Of a stretch of DNA of 64,000 nucleotides, positions 11,601 through 22,976 are shown one piece after another (within the stretch, counting starts at the first letter, position 1; each line of letters begins with the position of its first letter). Origin of the DNA: Gongronella butleri. Taxonomy: Eukaryota; Mucoromycota; Mucoromycetes; Mucorales; Cunninghamellaceae. The DNA is taken from contig JAIWZP010000009.1 of NCBI GenBank assembly GCA_025201375.1, positions 248,001 through 312,000 of the forward strand. The letters are read 5' to 3'. The notes beneath the pieces were generated by a model. The model was not told the DNA's origin. It was given only the letters and a program-made list of their open reading frames with translations, and did not search any database. Position numbers and translations under genes: made by a program.

Positions 11601-13878
11601 TTCAGGCGAAAGATCCGGCAATTGCAGCTTCATGCGATCCTCGGGATGCACTTGCGACATGAACCCGAGCCCGGCCGTCGCTTCAAACGGCTGCCCTGAG
11701 AAATTGGACCATTTTTCATTCGCATAGGTCAGTCCCACCTTGGGCGAAAAGGTAAAGACGATCTGAGGAATTGCTTCCGCCAGCAGCCGATATTTGCGCT
11801 CGTTGCTTTGGATCTCCCTCTGCCGGACGTGGTTCTCTTGCGCCAATTGCTGGTCGTGCACATCCGTGCTACAAAAAAAAAAAAATCAACAAAAAAAAAA
11901 GAGAATCGATGGCCTTTTTTGGAATCGTACCAAGTGCCAAACCAATGGATGATGCTGCCTTTAATGTCGCGCAATGGCACGACGCGCCAAAGAAAATAGC
12001 GATAAACGCCGTCAAAGCGTCGCAATCGATATTCACCGGCAAAGCTGGTGCCTTGTTCAAGGGCCTGCTGCCATGCTTGACGACAAGCAGCCTGATCATC
12101 CGGGTGCATATGCGACGTCCACCCGGGGCCGAGGTGCTCTTGGAAGGTGCGCCCCGTGTACTGAAGAACGCGCTGATTCACCCAGGTCACTTGGCCTGTT
12201 GTTGCTGAAAACATGCTAAAATTAAAAAAAAAAGAAAAAAAAAAAGACCACGAAAGGCCTCAATGATCATGCTGATTTCCTTCTGTCTCCCCCCCCCACC
12301 GCCCCGTGGATGTTTCAAAACTTACAAGACATGGACGGCAATGCCATCAATTAGCAGTCGGAGCAGCGTGTTCTTGGGTGCAGTGCGCAGGCGATCCATG
12401 GAATCGCGTATCGGCGTGCTGCTGGTCGTGGTCGAAGACCAATCGTCGCTAAAGGCCGAGGTGCGTCGCCGTCCAGACACGTGGCGCCGCAACTTCTTTT
12501 TCCGTGTCTTTTTGTGAGCTTTTCCCGTGTGCGGCAGGGGACTGGGCTCAAGTGTGGTTGGTGGTGGCGGCGCAAGCGACGGTGACAGCAGCGGCAGCAT
12601 TAGTTCCACGTCCGACGAGTCGTCCAGGGACAAGGACGACTCGCGTTGGCTGTCACTCGTGGAATTCGTTGTGGTGTGCGAGTGCTGGGGCGTGTCAACG
12701 TCGATTTGTTGCTGCAACGGGTGTTTGTGCGGGGTTGCCAACGCGGTCGGCGCATGGACGCGCTCGTACGCAAGGCAATTGGCGAGACTGGTAGAGATGA
12801 ACGGCTGCAATTGGCGAATGTACTTTTGCAACGCCACAGGGAACGGCACAACGGGCGATAAAAACGATAATATCGCAATGGCGTGCCCATTGGCGTCCTG
12901 GAGCAGTGGTATATGAACAATAGTTTGGGTATTGGATGCGGGAAGCGGAAACACCTGCTGGGGTGATTGTGGCGCGTCGCTCGACTCGGGATTGAAAGCA
13001 TCGTCGTCAATGTCTGGTATGGATTGAAAAAATGGATTCACATCGGGGTCCATGAGCGCCGGCGACGGCAATGGTGAGTGCGACCAGGGCGATGGCTGCT
13101 GCTGCTCGTAATCATCATAGTCTGGTTTTGAAAAAGAAAAAAAAGCACAATTGAGCGAATTGACCACTTTTTCGCTTTTTTTTCTCTTTTTATTCTTCTC
13201 TTTTTATTCTCTTTTTATGCTCTCTTTTTATTCACCGTTTTCATACTCTTTTTTATTTTTTTTTCTCTTTTTTTCTTTTCTTTTCTTTTCTTTTTTTTCT
13301 TTTTTTTTTTTTTTACCTGAGAATTGATCGGTAGTCGCGGATGAGCCGATGTCTGCCGCGGCGGCAACCTTGCGCTCCATCATTTTGGAATGAACCACAG
13401 GACGCATTGGTTTGCCGATCTTTGGTGAGGCGATGCAGGAGGAAGAGCGATATTCGCGAGAGAGGATGACCATGTCTTGACGTTGCAGCAGGCGAGGGAT
13501 GTAAGCGGCGTGGACGAGGCTGACGGCGTCATGATCGAGCGGCATCAAATGTGCATGGCATTTTGCGGCGCTGTGCTGCTGATATTGGGCTTTTAGACCC
13601 CATACGCCCGTCTCGCTCGCATCGTGCGGCATGCACAGTGTCAGTCGGGTCGCATACGTGGCGTGCCGGTCGGTCAGGACATCGACAAGGGCCTGCCACC
13701 AGCCGCTCGTCGTCAATTCCCTGCACAAGCGCAAACTCGTCTGATACAAGTTCGGCGACGTCATATGCCACTCGGGCTCATCGTGCTTCTTCTTCTCCTG
13801 AAGACTTTGGCTTTGCTGCTTCTGCTTGTTGTGCAGCTGCGCGTGGTATTGCGAGGTCGTCGCCGAGGGGACGTGCAT
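8619..13878 (-). CDS. Hybrid sensor histidine kinase with two PAS domains and receiver
   Basis: Two-component signalling kinase, probably soluble since no membrane segment is seen. Ten exons, complement of 8619-8848, 8944-9102, 9222-10563, 10645-10815, 10885-11231, 11292-11401, 11470-11868, 11931-12215, 12326-13121 and 13317-13878, give 1,466 residues in frame. Order: N-terminal GAF-like region (about 40-180), Ser/Pro-rich linker, PAS 1 (455-547), PAS 2 (565-680), HisKA with the H-box NMSHEIRTPL (phosphorylated His near 717, split by an intron), ATPase with N-box NAIKF (834) and G-box GGSGLGL (about 896), a long Ser/Pro/Thr linker, a receiver-like fold without the acceptor Asp (about 1150-1300), then a true receiver with LVEDN, acceptor Asp in CDLFMP (about 1384) and Lys in ISKP (about 1441). 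Both PAS units end in FGT(C/W), as PAS/PAC modules do. Fungal HHK group not assigned. Confidence 0.93.
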
Positions 13879-14924
13879 AGCGACAAAACAAGTGGAAAAG
13901 AATAAGAGACCAGCGCGTGGTCACAGTCTAAGACAAACAAATGAGCAAGAAGAGAGAAGGAAAAAAAAAAAGAGACAGAAAACAAGAAAAAAAGGGTATC
14001 AGGCTAAAACAGAAATAAAAAAAAAAAAAAAAAAAACTAGAAGAAAAGAAATTGCGTTATTTTGTATGGTGCATGAAAAAGGCAAGAGGCACTCTTTCAA
14101 TATGTCGCCACGCGGGGCTCTATGACGTCGATGAGTCCAAACAGGGAAGCCTCGCTTCGTATTTTCTGCATCACGAGATGATGTGAATCCAAAACACCCA
14201 TCCCTTGCCTCGCTGTGCACCACAGCCAGCCCTTTCTACCTCCCCCCCCTTTCCTCCCTGCCCCATCTCCTCCCCAACATCATCATCAATTCCGAAACAT
14301 CAGCCTTTCTTCTCCTTATCCTTTGGTTTGTAAAAAAAAAAAAAAAAAAACCGCCTTTCCTTTTCCCGTGAATTGTCGTTTGTAAGCATCAAAAGGGTTC
14401 CTTGAGACACCTTTGTCGAGGGCAGGCGCGCTAAACAGGCCAATGGTCTTTGTTTGTTTGTTTACACATTGATGAAATGGTGCTATAGCTCGTCGATGGG
14501 TCAAAAAGTGCCATTGGGAACACAAAACTTGGGATGGGACGATGGGAGGGAAATCCACTGGGGCACATGACCCGCCACCCCCTCCTCCCCGCACGCGCCG
14601 CGGTTTTTTTTTTTGGAGTTCAGTCCAGGGATCATGAATCGTCACGATTGCTGCGCACTGTCCTCCCTTTTCTTGTTGACAGATCGCACACCACGGACCA
14701 TCTTCGAGGGGACGGCTTGATCAAAGACGCGATTTAGGGTTTGCCGTGAGTCAGATCCGAAGAGACGGGGCCGTGGCCAGGCTGAGGAAAAGCGTTTTCG
14801 TGTCAGCGCAGACCCACGGCCATGCGTCAAAACGGAGATGGAAAAAATTTTCTTTTAAAAATGGGCTGCCAAACCCATTTGAAAACCTTTTTTCTCTCTT
14901 CTTTACGCTTCACACTAACAAAAA
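13879..14924. other. Divergent intergenic region, kinase and spermidine synthase
   Basis: About 1.05 kb separates two genes transcribed away from each other, so it should hold both promoters. It contains A-rich runs near 13960-14035, a cytosine-rich pyrimidine tract at about 14223-14285, and a poly-A run near 14332-14350. I see no TATA box at a fixed distance from either start, no tRNA, and no reading frame with recognisable motifs. Confidence 0.6.
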
Positions 14925-16213
<1,289 letters not shown>

Positions 16214-16275
16214 TTCATCCCCCCCTCTCCCCTCGCATCACATCATGCGACGACGTTTCGCCAACGCACGTTGAA

Positions 16276-16281
16276 AATAAA
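16276..16281 (+). terminator. Poly-A signal AATAAA of spermidine synthase
   Basis: Canonical AATAAA 63 bases after the stop codon, followed by T-rich and GT-rich sequence (TTTTACTCTTTTTGG). Position and context fit a polyadenylation site; cleavage point not determinable here. Confidence 0.5.
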
Positions 16282-16544
16282 AAAATGGCACATGTTCCAT
16301 AGGTTTTACTCTTTTTGGTTTTTGCATGGCACTGACCCGGTCAGATGATCCCCCTTAATGCATGGCCCTCTGGTGATGATCGCTCGTGATACTTTATGAT
16401 AGCTTAACTTAAAAAGGGCGACATCATGCGCAGATGGAGCTGTGCGCACCGAGATCACATGAAAACTTGAACTTGACTTGAACAGACCAATGCCCTTGGG
16501 CCTTTGGGCCTTTGCTTGGCCGTTTCACCCCCAAGTCCTACAGT

Positions 16545-18630
16545 ATCATAATTCGGCAACCTCTCTCTTCAGAAAAAAATTGAGCGAGAGGTCGATGATC
16601 TTCCGTTCTTCCCCTTGTCGAGAAGACACCACGCATCGAATCCAATCTTAAACACTGCAATCCATGATTGGATCGCCTCCAAAAGACCAAAACTGTTCAT
16701 CAGACCATTTCGTTGCGTCTTTTTTTTCAACATGGCGTTGAAAACCAGAGGAGGTCAGTTGTTGAGTCTTTGTGCAGCAGATGATTCCAAAATATGATAT
16801 CATACGTATCAACATTTTCACCATTATTCTACGTATCATAGAACAGTATGATATCATAGCACTGTCTTGGTCAAATTCTTCTTTGATCGCAATAATGAAA
16901 TTTGCATTACTGTATTGTTCGAAGAATCAGATGGGCTCAGAGCCTCGGACATCATTTCCAGAATTAATGTTACTTTGCTGCTCGATACAGTAATGCGTGA
17001 TGACCTTGCTTTGTTCGCTTGTGAATGCCGTTGTTCAAACTTCATCAATCATTTCAAAAAATTTCAATCTCAATGTTCTCATTCATCAGCAACCGAAGGA
17101 ACGACTCATGATGGCGGCTCTTTTGACATGTCGAAAGCATTTGTTGAATCTCTAAATGATACAGTACGTACAGTATCGAATGAGGAGACGTGGGTGGATG
17201 GCTAGAACAGTAAAACTCACGGAGAAAATTCACTTTTTCACCAAAATCTTTGATCGCGATTTGCTCAACAACGGTCTACGATACTGTATGAAGTATGATA
17301 CAGTAATCAACCTCCAATTATTTTTATTGCAGTACGTAGTTCATTCTTCTGATAAATGTCCAGTAAGTCAGTAACAAACAGCAGGAGGGGGGCAAAGCAT
17401 GCATCCAATGGTGGGATGACTTGCTTGCAGCGGAGCGCGCGCGCTACTATATATGATACTGTATCATTTAGCTTGGGTTGAACTTTCTGCATCGGCCATT
17501 ACAGTACTGTACTGTACCGGTGTTGTGTCTGGGCAATCCTCAGGTGAAGTGAGAGACAAAAAAAGAGCAATTGGGGCACCAAGCACCAAGAAAACGCGAC
17601 AAACGCGTAAAAAAAGAAATAAAGCAGGATAAAAACCTTTAATGGGTGTTAGTGCACTATTAGGGATATGGATATGTGGACTTACCACTGGCAGACAGTG
17701 GTTTAAAACGTGCAAAGTAAAAAGAAAAAAAAGAAAAAAAAGCAAAAGGATAAAGAAAGAAAGGATAGGGGCTGCGAGAAGCAAGAAAAGGGCTAAAATA
17801 GGGAAGAAAAAAAAAAAAAAAAAGGAAAAAGGGGCACACAAAAAAAGCACATTCCTGACACCGGTACAGTACAGTACTGTACTGTACAGTACTGTATTTC
17901 TGCAGGCTGATGAAGCCCACCCAGCCAGCGCATATCATACGCAAAAATGTGCAAAATGAAAATTGAAAATATAAAAAAATAAAAAATTAAAATTTCCATG
18001 CAATCCATGCACTTATTAATTTGGAAGTCTCAAACCTTAAATTTTTTAAAAAAATCTTGGCCAAAGTAGGCACTTTTCTCTGTCGATCGCCGTTCATGCG
18101 TCACTCTTTGGGCTTTATTTATTTATTAGGTGGGGTGACCTGTCATTTTGTCTGCCAAGCAAGCAGCAATAGCAAATTGTCAGAGTTACCTGTTTGGGAT
18201 GCATTGATCACGCGGAGTTTGAAATCCCCCAAATTTGGAATTTTCTGAGATTGAAATGTGTGACCCCTGAGTGACCCCTGAATTTTTCAAAAGTGGTCGT
18301 AGCGCTTTGGAGGTTTAAGCTTTTTGGTTGTAAAATTTGCGCTGAATGCGATGCAGTTGCTTTTTCGTGGGCTCGACCATGCAGATGGCGAGATGAATGC
18401 AAAATACTGTAGTAAAATGTGACGATTTTGGCATTACAGTACTGTATTTTCGAATAAAAAAAATCGGGTGGGTTCGTGGGTATGATACGTCTTGAGCACT
18501 GGTGGGCTAAATTTACGCCATGACGCAACACGCAAGTTTCAAAGGCGGGCAAGTAGGCTGTAAAAAAATTTCTGGAGGCACAGCAGGCCGGCAAAGTGTG
18601 AAAATCACGCTGCTCTTTGATTTTTACAGT
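16545..18630 (+). repeat. Dispersed noncoding repeat, copy B
   Basis: Paralogue of copy A (5684-7806) in direct orientation about 10.9 kb away. The similarity is very high over 17935-18410, weaker but clear over 16600-17340, and resumes at 18540-18630 (AGGCTGTAAAAAAATTTCTGG against AGGCTGCAAAAAAATTCTGG). Copy B has more TACAGTA words than copy A, several at places where copy A reads straight through. It ends about 180 bp before the fold-back element. Confidence 0.8.
17517..17864. mobile_element. Nested TA-flanked insertion in repeat copy B
   Basis: Copy A is continuous across this point (6420-6440), while copy B is interrupted by about 390 bp (17500-17896). The core is bounded by inverted CCGGTGT/ACACCGG ends directly flanked by TA on both sides. 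Outside these lie chained TACAGTACTGTA words. The interior is A-rich with no reading frame of note. It fits a small nonautonomous DNA transposon inserted at a TA; no transposase is present. Confidence 0.55.
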
Positions 18631-18807
18631 ATGATACAGTATGATACAGTATCATAAAAAAAACTCAATAGTGTATGTACGGTACGTTTTTGTGCGTGAA
18701 ACGCGATGGCGCAGCAGGCAGTGAAGCGATGACTCACTTCCGCCATTGTCTGATGTGTTGAAAAATGATGTTCGTCAAAGGTCAAATATGATATTGAAAT
18801 TACAGTA

Positions 18808-19225
18808 CAGTGCCCGGACAAAAAAAAGTTTCGCTGTGCATAATTCTCTGCAGTGCAAGGTATCAATTAATCGCGTTAATCTCTGCTGTATTGATCAATA
18901 ATGGCTGCGGTGATATGAAATTTTGCAGGAACAATGATTTAAAAGTAAAAAAACAATTCTAAAATTATGAAATGGCTATGCCAAGCCGGTATTGAAATAG
19001 ATCAAAAAAGGGATACCTGACGCGTCACGCGACGCGACGCGTGCCTACGCGTATACAATGGCCTGTGGAGATGAATTGACGTTATGAACACCATCTCCAA
19101 TTTTTTTTGCAACGAGTGCAATGGTGCCTGATTGTATTTTAAGAATCAATTCCATGTTACTTGCATTGCATCGGTGCTGTGATCGAATAATGTAAAATCA
19201 TCATGTGACACGCGTCACGCGTCAG
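18808..19225 (+). repeat. Left arm of the fold-back element
   Basis: Inverted-repeat partner of 19395-19813. It contains a GACGCGTCACGCGACGCG block and a CGCGTCACGCGTCAG inner edge, both matched in complement on the right arm. Mismatches include GCGG against CCAG in the ATGGCT..TGATATG segment and one A/G change near AATTGACGTT. Confidence 0.85.
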
Positions 19226-19394
19226 TTGCATCTGGAATAACAATTGCCATCTCTGTTATCTAATTTTAATCCTTAGTTGGCTTAAAACCATTGTACTTAT
19301 TTAATTTAAAGAACTAGAATAGACTGTTATCGATTGGTTGACCAGTAGGAGCACTACGACCATGTTACGAAGGAAATCGCGACTTTTGGCGCGT

Positions 19395-19813
19395 CTGACG
19401 CGTGACGCGTGTCACATGATGATTTTACATTATTCGATCACAGCACCGATGCAATGCATGTAACATGGAATTGATTCTTAAAATACAATCAGGCACCATT
19501 GCACTCGTTGCAAAAAAAAATTGGAGATGGTGTTCATAACGCCAATTCATCTCCACAGGCCATTGTATACGCGTAGGCACGCGTCGCGTCGCGTGACGCG
19601 TCAGGTATCCCTTTTTTGATCTATTTCAATACCGGCTTGGCATAGCCATTTCATAATTTTAGAATTGTTTTTTTACTTTTAAATCATTGTTCCTGCAAAA
19701 TTTCATATCACTGGAGCCATTATTGATCAATACAGCAGAGATTAACGCGATTAATTGATACCTTGCACTGCAGAGAATCATGCACAGCGAAACTTTTTTT
19801 TGTCCGGGCACTG
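19395..19813 (-). repeat. Right arm of the fold-back element
   Basis: Complement of the left arm, ending in GTCCGGGCACTG followed by TA. The flank continues TACAGTACCGTACAGTA, again with a 5-bp period, so the element sits within a chain of scar-like words. Confidence 0.85.
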
Positions 19814-19920
19814 TACAGTACCGTACAGTACTGTACATAGCGTACGTATGATTTTTTTTTTTTTAGCGATCACCATCACAAATTTGAACAATCGCGCTGC
19901 ATTTATCGAAGCCATCAGAA

Positions 19921-20172
19921 ATGAGTACAGTAAATGACACGTCATGGACAAACATAGGATACGCTCGCAAGTCGAAAACGTCCGAACCCGACAAGAAGTA
20001 CACGGAGTTGCTTCAAAAAATGATCGACGATATGGTCCATGGCGGTTACCAGAAGGTGTTTTATTCTATCAAGTGTGACGCAAGCTCAGAAATCGAAGCA
20101 CGGGACGAAGACGAGTACAAGGGTAGTCGCAAAGATATCAAGAATGGCCTGAGACGCATAGGTGTATCATAA
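19921..20172 (+). other. 83-codon open frame with IGYARKS motif, function unknown
   Basis: Starts 108 bases after the fold-back element. Residues 12-18 read IGYARKS, which recalls the N-terminal strand and catalytic Ser of serine resolvases (YARxS), followed by a predicted helix KKYTELLQKMIDDMV. It is far too short for an active recombinase and ends after a charged stretch. The first codons overlap a TACAGTA word. It could be the remnant of a larger element gene or a chance frame. Most of the surrounding DNA is repeat. Confidence 0.25.
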
Positions 20173-20719
20173 AATGCTAAAAGTGAGTGACTGAATATCA
20201 TACTGTAGTGTGGAATCATATGTACTGTACGTAAATCGATATTTTTTGTTTATGTAATCAACAGAGTATGATTTATCATAATTTCTTGGGAAATGTGCAG
20301 CAGTTGATTTGCATCCAAGAAAGTCGGTCTATCATATCATACAGTATACTGTAATAATACGTACGTATCATACTGTTTGTATGAATACACGCAAGGTTGC
20401 ACTATAATCACCACATACAGTACGTATGACACAAGTTTGAGAATGGATCAATGCTCCAAGAAAATGTGCACAAATCGCAAAAAAAAAAAAAAAAATCCAG
20501 ACATAATAAGACAAATCATATTTTTTTTCTGCAGTAGACCTTTACAGATTTCCTGCCGAGCGACCTGCCCAGCTACAGTATAGTAGTTGACAGCACCCAA
20601 GAGTAGCAGAAAACTTAGTATATTCTTCACATTAATCTCACATATAATTCCATCATATGAGATCATCCTTTTGACGCAAACTTGATTCTTTATAAGCACA
20701 CAGAGTTGACATAATAAAT

Positions 20720-21945
20720 TTACAATTTTCCTCGCAGATCAACAGGCGTGAGGACCATATCGGGATACGCAATGTAATTTGGATTTAACCACTGGCCGCC
20801 TATTTGTGAAAAGAAATTGAGTCAGGTCAGTTTACGCTCAAAAAAGATCATTATGTGGCGTTTACCATCGACAACCAAGGTGACGCCATTGATGTAGCTC
20901 GCGCCTTCCGACAACAAGAACACAGTGGACTGTTCAATGTCTTGCACTTGACCGATTCTGCCAACAGGCACAGAGGATTCTTCAAAACCAACGCCCAGGC
21001 GATCCATGCCTTCCGTGCCACCAATAGGTCCGGGAGCAATACCATTGACACCTATTAAAAAAGCCAAATGTGGCGTCAGACACGTATTTCTTTATCCACT
21101 TAGTAGGTCGTGCCGCGTCGCCTTTCTTTCCATTCTCTTGTTTCAGTTGTAAATATACTTACGGACGCCATGAGGACCCAATTCCACAGCCCAATGCTTC
21201 GTCAAGGCGTCAATAGCAGCCTTGGCAGAGCCAGCGTGTTGTTGGTAAGGCGTGCCAGTATAGCTACAAAGCCAAATGGTCAGAAATTGAGGTCTTTCCG
21301 ATCCAAGAATCGACGCTACTTACTAGAGTGTGGCACTGATGTTCAAAATAGCACCCTTGGCGGCCTTGATGTGCTCGACAGCAGCCTTGGTGGCATTGAA
21401 GGTGCCGAGAAGATCAATCTCGATCACCGTGCGGAAGGCATTGTACGAAAGGTGTTGGAAAGGCACCAAAAAGTTGCCCGCAGCACCGTTGATCAAAAAG
21501 TCCAAGCGACCAAACTTCTCAATCGTGGCCTTGACCGCATTTTCCATGTCCTCAGGCTTGCGCACGTCGCCAGCAACAGCACTATCATTAAAAATTGCAT
21601 GAGATTTCAAAATAAGGGGAAAAAAAAAGGGCAGGGGAGGTGAGTGCACATGCTTGACTTACACAACCTCGCCTCCAGTGGCATCGCGCATCTCCTTGGC
21701 AGCCTTTTCGAGCTTGGACAGACTATCAAATGAAATTGTACATTGTGTCAGCGTGTCCGGTGGCCGACCTGGCGTCTGACGTGCGGTTTTGCTTACGTTC
21801 GGCTGACAATAACGGCCTTGGCGCCGTGTCGGACAACGGCTTCTGTCAGACCACGGCAAATGCCGCTGCCGCCACCAGTGCAGAGCAACACTTTGCCCTT
21901 GAAAATATCGTCTTTGAAGATTTTGTTCGTGGAAACCGCTGCCAT
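20720..21945 (-). CDS. Short-chain dehydrogenase, 2,4-dienoyl-CoA reductase type
   Basis: NADPH-dependent reductase that removes double bonds from 2,4-dienoyl-CoA during beta-oxidation of unsaturated fatty acids, usually peroxisomal in fungi. Six exons, complement of 20720-20799, 20866-21051, 21163-21263, 21324-21581, 21663-21722 and 21797-21945, give 277 residues. Visible: cofactor loop TGGGSGI, DVRKPED, NGAAGNF (typical of this subfamily), YxxxAK-type region with [19 protein letters not shown], then [19 protein letters not shown]. The usual catalytic Tyr position is occupied as HAGSAK rather than YxxxK, as in DECR-type enzymes. The C-terminus is RGKL, close to but not a standard SKL peroxisome signal. 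The start is the first Met before the cofactor fold. Peroxisomal SPS19/DECR2-like assignment is inferred. Confidence 0.9.
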
Positions 21946-22976
21946 GATAGAAATGTATTTGAACGAGAAGAATAAGAAAGAGGAATTGACAAGTGCGCTG
22001 CGACTCCTGGGCGGGCAAATTTATTTGCATGTCTGTGAACCATGGGGTAAGCCGCATTTGGAAGGGCACTCGCACGTGAAAACAAGAAAACAACCTGTTT
22101 TCGCTGACAGCCGCTTCACGCCGTCCCCAAACAATAAAAAGTCAAATCCCTTTTGCATCAATTCTGAGATCTTTTTGCACTAGAACGGCAATAGGGTGCC
22201 GATCTGCCCGTTCAGCCGCACCGCATGCCGCCCCTCTCATAAAAAAAAACCATGTCTAGACAAAGGGCAGGCCAATTGTTCAGCCCATGTGAAGGTCATT
22301 TTGTTGGTGTTGCCCTTGTTCCAGTCGCCACGACACTCAATTGTTAGCAATGCATTGTGCACCCAACAAAAATGCAAGAATGAAAGGAAACACGCTGCGT
22401 AACGTGAAATTGCTTGACTCCAGGCAGATCAAAAACGCGCGTCATTGCTTTGGGCAAGCGACCTTGCCGTGGAATTGTGAAAAAAAGCACTTTTTTTGGT
22501 GCTTTGGTCGCTACACAACAAGAATAAATGCGTCGCACCCTGTGACTAAACGCATTGGGGAGCGTGTTATGCCAAGGCCAAAGAAAAATAAAAAAAGAGA
22601 CAAAGAGGGCGTGACGAAGCGCGACTTTTGGACGAGGGCTTGTTTGTAACACGACACTGGTGCGTTTCTCGGAGGCGGGTGGGAAGCAAAAGATCAGATA
22701 TCTGATGTGGTTACGAAGCTGCACGAGCTGATTGGCTCGTGACTTGTCTTGCATGCCCCTTTCCTGACACACAGAGCGAACTCCGTGTTATCTGATTGTT
22801 TTTTTTCTTTGTTTTCTTCTCCTTTTGCCTCCATTTTTATTCTCAAATACCCATGTCGCCACGAAAACATGTCTTCAAAGCGTGTCTGACGGGTGTCGAT
22901 GCCATCGGAAGCGTGTAATTGATGAATTAGCCTCAGAATGAGCTGGCATGGACGAGAGCGATTGATCCGTTTTGCC
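21946..22976. other. Divergent intergenic region, SDR and velvet genes
   Basis: About 1.0 kb between the start of the minus-strand SDR and the start of the plus-strand velvet gene, so it should contain both promoters. Contains GCGCGTCA-type words and a pyrimidine-rich run near 22797-22850. No TATA box at an obvious distance and no coding region recognised. Confidence 0.5.

Larger units (their letters stand above)
18808..19813. mobile_element. 1.0-kb fold-back element with Tc1/mariner-like ends
   Basis: Left arm 18808-19225 and right arm 19395-19813 are inverted copies of about 418 bases differing at only a handful of positions; the loop is 169 bases. Both ends read CAGTGCCCGGACAAAAAAAA inward and are flanked by TA, the target duplication and CAGT start typical of Tc1/mariner superfamily elements. 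No transposase frame exists; short open frames in the arms mirror each other and are by-products. It may be a nonautonomous MITE or a fold-back derivative mobilised in trans. The high arm identity suggests recent formation or ongoing gene conversion. Read-through transcripts would form a long hairpin. Confidence 0.85.
16535..20580. repeat. Cluster of TACAGTA/TACTGTA words, island 2
   Basis: Same heptamers as in island 1, here near 16540, 16913, 16986, 17159-17170, 17283, 17297, 17457, 17500-17516, 17866-17896, 18425-18450, 18625-18655, 18801, 19813-19840, 20200-20230, 20340-20360 and 20573. Many sit inside the palindromic frame ATGA...TCAT. Undisturbed ATGATATCAT palindromes occur at 16794 and 16848, and a filled version ATGATACTGTATCAT at 17453-17467. 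Confidence 0.75.
16214..20719. other. Gene-poor repeat island 2
   Basis: About 4.5 kb between spermidine synthase and the SDR gene without a convincing protein gene. It holds repeat copy B, a nested insertion, the fold-back element, chained TACAGTA words and one 83-codon open frame (19921-20172). The two genes on either side converge on it, so no promoter is demanded here. Confidence 0.8.

Noticed and set aside
18624..19937. Two similar open frames beginning MIPCTAEN at opposite ends of the fold-back element, read as a duplicated gene
   Set aside because: They are mirror readings of the inverted arms and run into unrelated flanks; no motif and no conservation beyond the arm edge.
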